Source of the DNA: Saccharomycopsis fibuligera x Saccharomycopsis cf. fibuligera
Lineage: Eukaryota > Ascomycota > Saccharomycetes > Ascoideales > Saccharomycopsidaceae
Length of the DNA: 64,000 nucleotides
Assembly: GCA_001936135.1 (NCBI GenBank)
Contig: CP012816.1
Coordinates: 1,553,501-1,617,500, forward strand
Reading direction: 5' to 3'
A model generated the notes under the pieces. It did no database searches. It was given only the letters and a program-made list of their open reading frames with translations, and was not told the origin of the DNA. This document shows positions 53,096 through 62,650 of this stretch, piece by piece. Both the position numbers and the translations under genes were made by a program. How positions within the stretch are numbered: the first letter of the stretch is position 1; every line of letters begins with the position of its first letter.

Positions 53096-55468
53096 CTAAC
53101 TTGATGCACCAAAGTACTGTTCGTGCAACTTCTTTTGAGCAGCCCATTGTTTAGCCAATTTCTTTTTAGCACTCTTGGTAACTTCCTCACCCTTTGCATC
53201 TTTAGTAGGAATACCTTCTTCATCCCATTCGGAATACTTGGACTTATCCTTGAACAAATTTTCTGGCTTAACTTTTGCTTTTTCCAACTTTTCCTTTTCT
53301 TGTTGTTCTTTTAATTTTTGCTGTTGTAGCTTTTTTTCTTCTTTCTCTTTAATCTTCAAAATTTTGTCATCGCGCTGTTGCACTAATTGATCTTGTTCTG
53401 CCTTAGTGAGAATTTTCACTAATCCTTTGCCCTCGTTACGATCATCAATAGAAATTCCTAAATTCAATAAATCATGGTCACGGATCTTATCAGAAAGATT
53501 GAGTAAGGCAGAATTTTTGGAGTCAATGCCCAACTTGCGGATCTCGTCACGGATGCTAGAAATGGTTTGAGCAAATTGCAATTTGGTTTGTTCACTACCA
53601 CTGGAAGTTTCGCCATCAGATCCACTAACATTGTTGCTATTGTCAGCCCAACCTAAGTTATCGTTTCTGGCTTCAAAACCCAATACGGACAAAATCTTAG
53701 TAATGTACTTGGTGATCTCAATCACTGGTCTGATTCTAATGTCACTGGTTGCCAAATATGTGTTAGTGGTATTGATCAACTCACTAATGGTCTTGATGAC
53801 TTGTGGAGTAGATAAGTTATCGCAAAAAGCATCGTGAATTTGACTCTTCGCAGTATTCAACTCTGCCAATAAGGTCAATTCTTTAGCATTGAATTTCTCA
53901 CTAACAATTTCCCCATCATTGACTCTGCTCAGTATATCATGGTTTAAGGCTCTAACATTGGTGAAAAACTTGTTCAATGAAGATTCAAGAGACTTAACTT
54001 CACTAAGCAAACTCTCTTTGAAATCTAACTGGTTGTTCCATGGGATCAAAGCAAAACTCAATCTCAATTGCTTAGCAGTAAATTTCTTGAGAGCTTCTTG
54101 AATAGTAATGAAATTTTTCAAACTTTTACTCATTTTTTGTCCTTCGATATGTAAATGGCCAGTATGCAAAAAGTAGTTGATCCATTGTTTACAATCGAAA
54201 TGAGCTTCAGATTGAGCAAGCTCATTGTCATGATGAGGAAATGCCAAATCAATACCACCGGAATGAATATCAATTTGAGAACCAAGAATATTAGAAGCCA
54301 TCACTGAACATTCAATGTGCCAGCCAGGTCTACCTTTACCCCAAGGAGATTCCCATGATGGTTCACCCGGTTTGGATGCTTTCCAAAGAGCAAAATCGTT
54401 TGGTGATAATTTGCCAGAACTGGACGTAGTCAAAGAACCTTCACCTTCAGCAATCAAAGATAATGAACCTTTGTTCCAAGGTTGTAACTTGGCGTAACTA
54501 TGGTTTTCGCTAGCGTCGAACCTAGCGGTGTTGAAATAAACAGAACCGTCATCAGTAGAATAAGCATAACCATTATCAACAATTTTCTCTACAAAAGTGA
54601 TAATTTCTGGCACATACTCGGAGACTCTAGTCTTGACTGATGGTGGCAAGACATTCAATGCTTTCATGTCAAGTTCAAACTTATTTTCCCAGTAGCTTGG
54701 CAATTTTCTGAAAATTTCAGGATCAGTGACTGAAGATCCAAGTTCGCTGTCCAAAGAAGGCACAATAATGTCTTTAACATCTTCCAAGTATTGCTGCAAA
54801 GAAATGGTATTTTTTCTGTTTTTAGCTGCTTCAATGCTCTTGAGGGCTTTTTGAGCAGCTCTGTAGTACATTGGGTATTTTGGATTCTGGGCTGCCAACT
54901 CGGTAAGATTAACTGTTTGCAACCAAGCAGCTAACTCATCTACCGAAGGCAAACTCAAATTGTTATTTGCATATTGAGCTAACGCCTTTTCAGTATAAGT
55001 GATCAACTCGTCATTGACATCAACAAATTTCTCCACAAATTGGTCAAATAAGAAGTTTTGTCTTGCTCTAATAATAATCTTATCATCAATATCAGTAACG
55101 TTTTGCACAAACACCACATTGTAGCCAAAATAGTCTTGCAAAATTCTTCTGTTGATGTCAATGGTAACATAGTTTCTAGCGTGTCCCATGTGACTGGAGT
55201 CATAAACAGTAGGCCCGCAAGAGTACCATGAGACCTCGGATGGCTTGTTTGGAACAAAGGTGGTCTTGGACTTGGTTAAAGAGTTGTATAATTTGAGCTG
55301 GGCAAGAGGTTTGCCCTGGTCACCCAGTGGGACGTGCCATTTAGGCTGGACAACCTTTTTGGTTGTGGTAGAAATTTGTTCAGTCATGATGGTGCTGGCA
55401 GTGATGGATGATGCAAAGCGTCGAAAGAGAGTAGTGGGTAGGAGAGTGAAAGTACGCTTGAAAACCAT
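53096..55468 (-). CDS. CRS1: Cysteinyl-tRNA synthetase, probable cytosolic and mitochondrial forms
   Basis: Class I synthetase with the CysRS N terminus SWYSCGPTVYDSSHMGHARN (HIGH-type motif HMGH, about residue 90 of the long form), FVQNVTDIDDKIIIRA, GRPGWHIECSVM (zinc and cysteine site), and KMSKSLKNF (about residue 446). It ends in a Lys/Glu-rich coiled extension. Two in-frame starts look real: 55468 gives MVFKRTFTLLPTTLFRRFAS, an Arg-rich, acid-free mitochondrial presequence, and 55387 gives MTEQISTTTKKVVQPKWHVP, a cytosolic form. The frame is open further up to 55729, but that part is a Ser/Pro tract and unlikely to be translated. S. cerevisiae also makes both forms from one gene. Confidence 0.95.
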   Translation of the reverse strand: MVFKRTFTLLPTTLFRRFASSITASTIMTEQISTTTKKVVQPKWHVPLGDQGKPLAQLKLYNSLTKSKTTFVPNKPSEVSWYSCGPTVYDSSHMGHARNYVTIDINRRILQDYFGYNVVFVQNVTDIDDKIIIRARQNFLFDQFVEKFVDVNDELITYTEKALAQYANNNLSLPSVDELAAWLQTVNLTELAAQNPKYPMYYRAAQKALKSIEAAKNRKNTISLQQYLEDVKDIIVPSLDSELGSSVTDPEIFRKLPSYWENKFELDMKALNVLPPSVKTRVSEYVPEIITFVEKIVDNGYAYSTDDGSVYFNTARFDASENHSYAKLQPWNKGSLSLIAEGEGSLTTSSSGKLSPNDFALWKASKPGEPSWESPWGKGRPGWHIECSVMASNILGSQIDIHSGGIDLAFPHHDNELAQSEAHFDCKQWINYFLHTGHLHIEGQKMSKSLKNFITIQEALKKFTAKQLRLSFALIPWNNQLDFKESLLSEVKSLESSLNKFFTNVRALNHDILSRVNDGEIVSEKFNAKELTLLAELNTAKSQIHDAFCDNLSTPQVIKTISELINTTNTYLATSDIRIRPVIEITKYITKILSVLGFEARNDNLGWADNSNNVSGSDGETSSGSEQTKLQFAQTISSIRDEIRKLGIDSKNSALLNLSDKIRDHDLLNLGISIDDRNEGKGLVKILTKAEQDQLVQQRDDKILKIKEKEEKKLQQQKLKEQQEKEKLEKAKVKPENLFKDKSKYSEWDEEGIPTKDAKGEEVTKSAKKKLAKQWAAQKKLHEQYFGASS

Positions 55469-55770
55469 ACAATATAAGAGTCCAGGAAGTTGTAATGGTT
55501 TATATATGGATATAATATGTAACTGTGAGCTGTGGACTGTGGACTGTGGAAGAAGGTGCTTAATTGGTAGTCTGTCCATTCTCACTATGATGGTTGACTG
55601 ATTTTGAATATTTTTTTCTCTTTTACCAGTGTTCGTGCGCGTGCTCACAACCAGTGGTGGTGATGGCGATGATGATGGTGATGGCGAGGAAGAGGAAGAT
55701 GCTACTACAGACCACTTTAGGAAACACAATTAAGGAACGCAAACAGCCACAGTGACTCATCATTCCCACA
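55469..55770. promoter_or_regulatory. Compact CRS1/VTA1 divergent promoter
   Basis: 302 bases. It includes GATGGTGATGGC-type short repeats at about 55655-55690 and a TATATATGG at 55500-55508 close to the CRS1 mitochondrial start. Confidence 0.4.
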
Positions 55771-56874
55771 ATGAGCAGCAGCAGCAATAACAACCACTTA
55801 TCCGACCCTCCAGCCTCCATTTCCAAAGAGATCAAACCGTTCATTGCCCGCGCCAACGAGCTTGCCACTGTCAATTTGCCCATCTCCTACTTCTGTCAAT
55901 TGTATGCTGCCCAGTTAATTCTAGACAAGAAGCTTCACCAAAATAATGCGCTTGTGACCGGCTACATTAGTGAATTACTAGATAATATTGAGCTGCTAAA
56001 AAGCAGCGCATCCGCAGAATTGCTTGAATTGATTAATAATGAAGAGAAAGGACTCGCATATGTACAGAACTTTGCCTTTGACGTGTTCAACAATTTGAAT
56101 AACCAAGTAGAGACACAATCAGTGACAAAAGCAACAGCCTTGGGATTCATCGCCTCAATTAGCTTTTTGCAATTGATTAAATTATGGAAAGACGATGACA
56201 GTGAAGTGGTGATTGATATTAACCAGAGAATCAAGTATGCCAAATTTCATGCTGCTAGAATCTTGAAGAGTTTGAAAAATGGCGAGGACCCAAATGAATA
56301 TGAGCCACCAAGGCCAAAGTCTGGAAGCGGTGATGATGATGTGGAAAACTCTATCAAAAAATTGGAAAACCAATTAGCTGCAGAAGGTGTTGAAGATACC
56401 ACGGAATCTGAACAAAAAGTAGGGAACAACGTTGATATTAGAAAAGATGAAGATAATATCTCTCGCTCATTGAAGGATGATGAAGCTCTAGTTGAGCAAC
56501 CCACAAACTCATCACCTACCCCTATTTTTCCAAACGTTAGCTCTGATCTGTTCCAGCTTCCTGCATCTACGTCTGTCTCACCTCCTTCCACAACGCTTCC
56601 ACCAGCAACGAAGCCTGATGTACCGCAGCCATCGGTTAGCAACAGTCGAATTGTTCCAGATACCCCTGCTCCAGCAAAGACAACACTGCCAGTACAAGTA
56701 CAGAAACATGAGCCATTAAGCAAAGAGTCTATCCATGATATATTAGAAGAAAGCGAAGTGATATCCAAAGCGCAAAAGCATGCCAAATATGCAATTTCTG
56801 CGTTGAATTATGAAGATAAAACAACTGCTATTGAGGAACTAAGACAGGCTTTATCATTATTAGAGGGACATTAA
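55771..56874 (+). CDS. VTA1: ESCRT-III/Vps4 regulator Vta1
   Basis: N-terminal Vta1 domain of two MIT-like three-helix bundles (FIARANELATVNLPISYFCQ, then AQLILDKKLHQNNALVTGYI and SISFLQLIKLWKDDDSEVVI) and a C-terminal VSE helical hairpin (ISKAQKHAKYAISALNYEDK) that contacts Vps4. A Pro/Ser/Thr-rich linker (about residues 190-320) joins them. Vta1 dimers activate Vps4 for ESCRT-III disassembly at endosomes in multivesicular body sorting. 367 residues, close to yeast Vta1 (330). Confidence 0.92.
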   Translation: MSSSSNNNHLSDPPASISKEIKPFIARANELATVNLPISYFCQLYAAQLILDKKLHQNNALVTGYISELLDNIELLKSSASAELLELINNEEKGLAYVQNFAFDVFNNLNNQVETQSVTKATALGFIASISFLQLIKLWKDDDSEVVIDINQRIKYAKFHAARILKSLKNGEDPNEYEPPRPKSGSGDDDVENSIKKLENQLAAEGVEDTTESEQKVGNNVDIRKDEDNISRSLKDDEALVEQPTNSSPTPIFPNVSSDLFQLPASTSVSPPSTTLPPATKPDVPQPSVSNSRIVPDTPAPAKTTLPVQVQKHEPLSKESIHDILEESEVISKAQKHAKYAISALNYEDKTTAIEELRQALSLLEGH

Positions 56875-57653
56875 GGAAGGAAAGAAAGAAATAAAGAGAA
56901 AAGGTACATAAATATGTAATGAAATTCAAAAGTAACAAATAAATGACGTTAATTTAGTTCATAATTAAAATAAAAATGAAAGAAACACGAAATATAACAA
57001 ACAAGAAAAAACAAAAAAGGACAATAAGTTTACATTATCATGCCTGTAGAAGGTTCAAACTACACCTTTGATATAAGCTCATATATACCCACCAATAGCC
57101 AGAGAGACATCATTGTGAGAATCAATAACAATAAACTAACAATAGGCTTATCAGGCAGTAACCTATTGCATATATTTAGGAAGCCCATTTACTCTTTCTT
57201 GTTAATTTGTTGAAAGGTTTTTAATGAGTTGTCACTATGCTGAATTTCTCGTACTCATCTGCATTGTGACAAAGATCATGCCTTACGGGAGTTTAAATAT
57301 GTTACTCGTATGATTTATCTTAGGTAGTGCTAATCATTTTAGTCATGGCCACTGTGTCAATATAGGTTCTCTTCTACGCTTCAACCCACAGTAATTAAAT
57401 TTGTTTATTATTTATTAGCCATTAGGCATGTATTCTGATAGATTTGCGGAATTTTAAAGATGTGCAGTGAAATTTTGTAGTAACATCTGAGAAATTTTCC
57501 TATTTTATTGCATTGTAAAAAACACGGTCTTGAATTTACTGAGAGGAGGAATAAAAAAAGACAAAAACAACTTAAAAATCAGACAAAGATCTTTTTAATC
57601 ATTAAAATAATAAAACAAGTGAACAAATATAAATAAACAGATCATAAAAATGT
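56875..57653. other. Convergent intergenic region
   Basis: 780 bases, AT-rich, between VTA1 and glucokinase 3' ends. No gene seen. Confidence 0.5.
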
Positions 57654-59219
57654 TCATTCAACATGAGAATTGGTACATAATGCAGCACCGACCCCACTAC
57701 CATCCTTAGCAATAGTGATATCCACTCTCTTGGCAAATTCCTCTCCTAATTGAGATAACGCCAATCCCCTATATATATGATCTCTGAAACCTGGGTAGAA
57801 TTCAATGACAGCCCCGTCAGCACCCACTTCCACTTGTTCATCATGCAAGTGAGTCTTTTGTAAATTTCCTTCATCATCCAAAGTGATACCTAATCTTCCA
57901 GTCTTGAGCACCACAGCAGCAATAGCTATAGAACTTAATAATGCTGCTCTGGTGGTGACGGCTTCGGCTACTTCTTTAATAATAGTTCTGTCAGATAAAG
58001 TGGTATTGATATGCAATGCTTCTTGTAACACCAAGTCAGTGACTTTCAAACCTTTGGTGTCATCGATTTGAATCTTGCTGAGGGTTTCGGTGTTCAAATT
58101 CCATTCACCAAGAATACGATGTGATAAACGTGTAGTGTTTGGTCTGCGGGGCAAGTTTGGCAAATTGACCAAACTTGTGGATGAAGCAGCTGATTTGATA
58201 ACGGTGGCCTCGATTTGTTCATAATTTTGCAAAATAAGTTTACGTTTATGAAGGTCCAAAATCACAAGACGTACCAATTCACCAAGAAACATTCCTGAGA
58301 TTCTTTTTTCAAATACATGGACACCAGGGTTTGCAGTTTCGGAGTCAACAATTTCATCATAGATTGTAGTTGGCAAGTACTTAAGTTCATTGTCAAAAGA
58401 CCCCCATTCAGTGTTGATAATCATGTCATCAATATTTTTTGACTTAAAAAACTCGACAACTTTTGGATCAAGTTTAGTAATGTTTTCCAATTTTTCTGCA
58501 TAAGCACCGTTGGTGCCCGTACCAAAAATACATCCCAATACAGTTTTGTGTGTGGTTAAAGTAGAGTAGGCATTAGCAAGCAAAGTGCCAACAGTGTCAT
58601 TAGTCACTGCAACAATTCTCACTGGCAACAGCAAAGCGTCAATTTCTGCTTGGAAAAGTTCAACAATATCTTTGCCCACAGCATCTGGAATATTGTAACC
58701 TTTAGTCCATCTAATCAAAGTACCTTTGTTTAAAGCGGTTTGATTCAATGGGAAACTAAAAGTGAAACTCATCTTAATTTTTTCTGCCTTGTCGGATTGC
58801 AAATAATCAGCATGATTTTGGGCTAAAAAGTATCGAATTTGTTTAGAAAGAAAAGCAAACAATTCTTGAGAAGTACCAATCATCAAAGTCTTGTCAACTT
58901 TGGTCTTGTATTGTTCCAAGTTAAAAGAATGGTCACCATTCAATTCTACAGAACAGATTCTGAAATTGGTACCACCCAAGTCGCCGGCAAGTGATAATCC
59001 AGTCTCAGTACCATTAGGAATATGAGTGATGAAACTAGGGATCATTGGCATGTAGAAATGAGAACTGGAATCATTCTTCAACCCATCCTTCATTTGCTGG
59101 AGAAAATACCGGACCCCTTGTTGAAGTTTTTCTGGAGAAATTTGAAACTGCTCAAGGGTACGGTTGATGACTCTTCTGGTGTCTGGGTCAACAGGATCAT
59201 CAGATGGTGATTGAGACAT
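57654..59219 (-). CDS. GLK1: Glucokinase (Glk1/Glk4 type)
   Basis: Hexokinase-family fold: LSLAGDLGGTNFRICSVEL (phosphate 1, about residue 78), MSFTFSFPLNQTALNKGTLI and IRWTKGYNIPD (sugar binding), AVTNDTVGTLLANAY (catalytic Asp in NDTVG) and GCIFGTGTNGAY (phosphate 2). Closer to yeast Glk1 than to Hxk1/2 (for example KGTLIRWTKGYN). It phosphorylates glucose to glucose-6-phosphate in the cytosol. 521 residues, about 20 more than Glk1. Related CUG-clade species have more than one glucokinase gene, so the exact paralogue is not certain. An (GT)11 repeat touches the start codon on the 5' side. Confidence 0.92.
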   Translation of the reverse strand: MSQSPSDDPVDPDTRRVINRTLEQFQISPEKLQQGVRYFLQQMKDGLKNDSSSHFYMPMIPSFITHIPNGTETGLSLAGDLGGTNFRICSVELNGDHSFNLEQYKTKVDKTLMIGTSQELFAFLSKQIRYFLAQNHADYLQSDKAEKIKMSFTFSFPLNQTALNKGTLIRWTKGYNIPDAVGKDIVELFQAEIDALLLPVRIVAVTNDTVGTLLANAYSTLTTHKTVLGCIFGTGTNGAYAEKLENITKLDPKVVEFFKSKNIDDMIINTEWGSFDNELKYLPTTIYDEIVDSETANPGVHVFEKRISGMFLGELVRLVILDLHKRKLILQNYEQIEATVIKSAASSTSLVNLPNLPRRPNTTRLSHRILGEWNLNTETLSKIQIDDTKGLKVTDLVLQEALHINTTLSDRTIIKEVAEAVTTRAALLSSIAIAAVVLKTGRLGITLDDEGNLQKTHLHDEQVEVGADGAVIEFYPGFRDHIYRGLALSQLGEEFAKRVDITIAKDGSGVGAALCTNSHVE

Positions 59220-59220
59220 T

Positions 59221-59242
59221 GTGTGTGTGTGTGTGTGTGTGT
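59221..59242. repeat. GT dinucleotide microsatellite
   Basis: Eleven GT units directly upstream of the glucokinase ATG, thus within its likely 5' leader (as CA repeats in the mRNA). Confidence 0.95.
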
Positions 59243-61499
59243 ATAAGTTTATATATAGGGGGTGTGTTTGTCTCCAATTGTTGAAATTTTCAACTTAGAA
59301 TAGCAAGTGAATATATAGCAAGCAAAGGTATTTATGGTGTGTATAGCCAATGTGTGACAGCTAAGCCTGTTAGTATACAATGGTGGAGAGTTAGTCGTAA
59401 ATTGAATTGAGTCAAGAGAGTCTTGCCTAGGATTTTTGGAAAAAGAACTGGAGTAGAAGGAACAGCTTCTATGTTTTTAAACAAGAGAGAAAGGAAAAGC
59501 ACCAGGTTTTTATATCCACTACCAACCCCGCTGTCTATTAGTTGACTATGAGCAAAGTCGCCGATCGAGATGAGCTCACACATGCGCCCTACTGCGCTCC
59601 CCACAGATTCGTGCATATATAGGTGTACAACAGCATGATAATCCAGCAAGTCACAAGAGCGAAGTATTCCGTATAGAGGATAAGCCTAAGATATCTCCTT
59701 TCTCTCTTTTGTCCAGTTTTTCGATTATATACATTTTGCATCTAACAAACATAAGCTTTGAAGTTAGGCAAGTATATGTCAGTATTTTCGGTGATAAAGA
59801 TGTCTTCAAAACATACTTTCTCTGGCGCATCCACTGATGGCCTTTAAAGTAAGGAGCAGTGAAAGACAGGCGACGGATGCATGCACAAAGCTGCGCAGTG
59901 ACGCCATAATCAGTAGCGATGCCCCGAGGGTTTTTCCGAGACCCGTCGTCAGCTGACACAAAGCTATCTCATATATGTATTTCCTAGGAATAACAAGCTG
60001 GTATACCTCTACTCACTCACCATTTTGTCCTTTAACTGCTTTGTCTGCTTTTATGTTTACTTGCTTAGGAGAAGCACCTGTAACCCTTCGTACAGTGGAA
60101 ACGGCGCATAAAGCTGCCGCCTGCGATTACATATGGAGCCATTATGTCTATCCTTACGGCAATTGATATGTTCCCCATTCCATAATATCTCTCATTTGGA
60201 CAGATATAAGACACGCTAAGCGCATCTAGGAGTGGGGTTGGTAAGTGAAGAAGCTAAGGCCAAAAAGCCAAGGGTCTCTGAACTGCGTTAAACTTAATTG
60301 CAAAAGGACAACTAACTCTTGCCATCTATGATTAAAGTCACTCGACGATGGCTGGAGCAGATGTCTAGCATATTCGAGTTTTCTATCCACAGAATGCTCC
60401 TTTTCCAGAGACTTTCACAATTTTTAAATTTATTTATGCGGCCTGCTATCTGCAGTCTGCCACACTAATTCTTTTCTACCGGGCGTGATCTTTATGACAG
60501 AATAGGCAAGTATCTCGGGCACTAAAATATATATTGGATTTATGCAAAGCGAAACTCCGCAAGCTCTGGTACCGCATTAATTAACATAAGAGAATTTACG
60601 ATTTATGGACATACGTATCTTTACATACCCACAAGACACCGGGTTATTTTGTAGGCGCTGCCCTCGAGTTTATTCCTCAAAGCTTAACCTTACGACTTTT
60701 TCATCAATCATTGCAATTGTGGAATAACTTTGAGTCGGAAAAACCTCATCACGAGATGTGCTTTAAATTTGTTGCTGTCTTATGTCCATTTTGAGTGGCA
60801 CTTTTGAAGGCTATAACAGTTAATACATCAAAGCTGCAAAATTGTGGAGTTCAAATTGTTCCTCTGCAAAGTTGTTCCAGTCACTATTTTGTCCGCGTGT
60901 TCTTTCCCTTATGGTATTGGAAACAAAGTACGGTCGGTTTTTCCTAAACAGGTAGAAAAATTGAGAAATCTTATGTTGTGCTGTAGTGTAACTATATGCA
61001 TTCAATCATTTGTGCCGAAAAACACTTAAAACCAGCATAATTGTCTTCTTAATTGGGTCTGGTTTTGCCTGTTTGATGTAAACAGCAAACAGCAGTGTAG
61101 AGGGCAGCAGGGTCATTAGTTAGTGGAGTATTTATGTTGTGTAAAAGTTAATTTGATATTCAGGGAGGGCTCAATAGTCCACAGCAACAAAAATAGCGTT
61201 TTCTAGCCCTCGCATTCTTTGATCTCATTCCAGCAATCACTCAATAAGCCAAATGACATTGTTATTTTCAGAGATTTTTCATGTTGCGCTATACTGGTGA
61301 ATGTGTTGAGAGAGTAGTCTGTCTGCATCTTACGCAAAAAGCATTTGCACGTGATGTCTTTATTCTGCCGTTGTTTTCACTTCTTTCGGCATTTAATTTA
61401 TTGGCGAAATGCAAATGCACAAGAGCTAACTAAGGATCTTTCATATCTAACAACAATCAGCAACATTCTACAAACTAATAGCTACCATCATTCGCCAAT
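59243..61499. other. Long gene-free divergent region, glucokinase / EGO1
   Basis: 2.26 kb, the longest non-coding stretch here apart from the LTR block. Frames up to 105 codons occur but lack conservation signals. CACGTG at 61348-61353 is 150 bases before the next gene. No tRNA found; an unrecognised ncRNA or a large regulated promoter is possible. Confidence 0.45.
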
Positions 61500-61991
61500 A
61501 TGGGGCTCTGTTTGTCTATCTGTGTCAGGCATGATGACCGCGATGATTACTACTACAACGAATATGATGAACGCGCTCAACTACTCGATCATGATGGGCA
61601 CCATGCCAATGCTCAAGATTACGAAGATGAAGAATTAGCCGCTGCTAGACGCAAGGAAAAGCTTGATCAAATAGTCAACGATACCATTGCTGAATTCGTT
61701 GACATTTCGTCATTCCTAGATATCAAGTTGTCGTTGCCTCAACAAGTAGATGTCACTTCAAAAGATAATCAGAAGGATAATTTCAATTTCGGTAATGGGA
61801 TGACCAACCATTATAAAGTGGAAGACGATGAAGTGGATCAATTGTATATCAATTTGACTGCTCTGGACGTATCAGTTTCAATGAGAGAAAATTTGAAAAA
61901 CTGTTCTAGCCAAATACAAAGTCTTTTGGAGGGTGGATTGGAGAAAATCGGTAATGTGCAAGGAATTGGTAAAGTGGTCGGCAAGATATAA
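61500..61991 (+). CDS. MEH1: Lipid-anchored EGO/Ragulator-type scaffold (Meh1/Ego1-like)
   Basis: The N terminus MGLCLSIC has Gly2 for myristoylation and Cys4/Cys8 for palmitoylation. An acidic stretch with ERAQLLDHD follows, then a LAMTOR1-like helix with EKLDQIVNDTIAEFVDISSF (about residues 52-72). This layout matches LAMTOR1/Meh1, the vacuolar membrane anchor of the EGO complex that holds the Rag GTPases Gtr1-Gtr2 for TORC1 amino-acid signalling. 163 residues, slightly shorter than yeast Meh1 (184). Overall similarity is weak, so the call rests on lipidation motif, length and the DIS helix. Confidence 0.6.
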   Translation: MGLCLSICVRHDDRDDYYYNEYDERAQLLDHDGHHANAQDYEDEELAAARRKEKLDQIVNDTIAEFVDISSFLDIKLSLPQQVDVTSKDNQKDNFNFGNGMTNHYKVEDDEVDQLYINLTALDVSVSMRENLKNCSSQIQSLLEGGLEKIGNVQGIGKVVGKI

Positions 61992-62650
61992 TGCATTCTT
62001 GCATATATCTATTAGACTGCTAATGTTAAAATCACATTGCCTTAGTCGAAACTATAGAGGCCGTCCTAATAATGAATCAGCTGGCCAAATTCACTTCTCC
62101 GGCTACCCAGAAACTTTCTCATGGTGGCTGTTTTATACTATAGAACTTCTTTTTGTTGTCGTTATTTGTTATTGTTCTTATTTTTTTTTACTGTAGTTAT
62201 TATTTGGCATTCTTGGTGTTTATTGTTTCTCTTTTTCATTTTTTTTTTTTTTTTTTTTATCAATTTCTAGTTATCCCTCCCACCTCAGTGTATAATATTA
62301 TTTGCTGGTAATGTAATATAAGCCGGTTTTTATTATTTCTATCTATAGTAGATGCCTTATATGGCCTGAGTTCGAGCTTCGAATTCAGCTTAAATTTGAT
62401 ATGTAGAAAATGTTAGCAAGATATCGAACTTGGTGCAATATTGACAGTTTCCTGGTGACTGTGCTGCAATCTCATCGGGAAAAAAATAGAAATAAAAAAA
62501 AATAAAAAAATAAATAAAAACTGAGAAAACATCACAAATATTAGCGACAAGGGAAACGTTATTATAAAGCCAGCCACTTCATGATCAAGCTACCTTAAAC
62601 TGCCCTCTTGCAACCCGAAGAAAATTATACTTTTCAGGGAGATATTCACA
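61992..62650. other. EGO1 3' region / MSS1 promoter
   Basis: T run at 62240-62257 downstream of the EGO1-like gene and A-rich sequence at 62485-62520 before MSS1. No gene seen. Confidence 0.5.

Noticed and set aside
55469-55729. Upstream extension of the CRS1 frame to 55729
   Set aside because: The added stretch is Ser/Pro-rich from short repeats and precedes a good mitochondrial start; it also runs close to the VTA1 start on the other strand.
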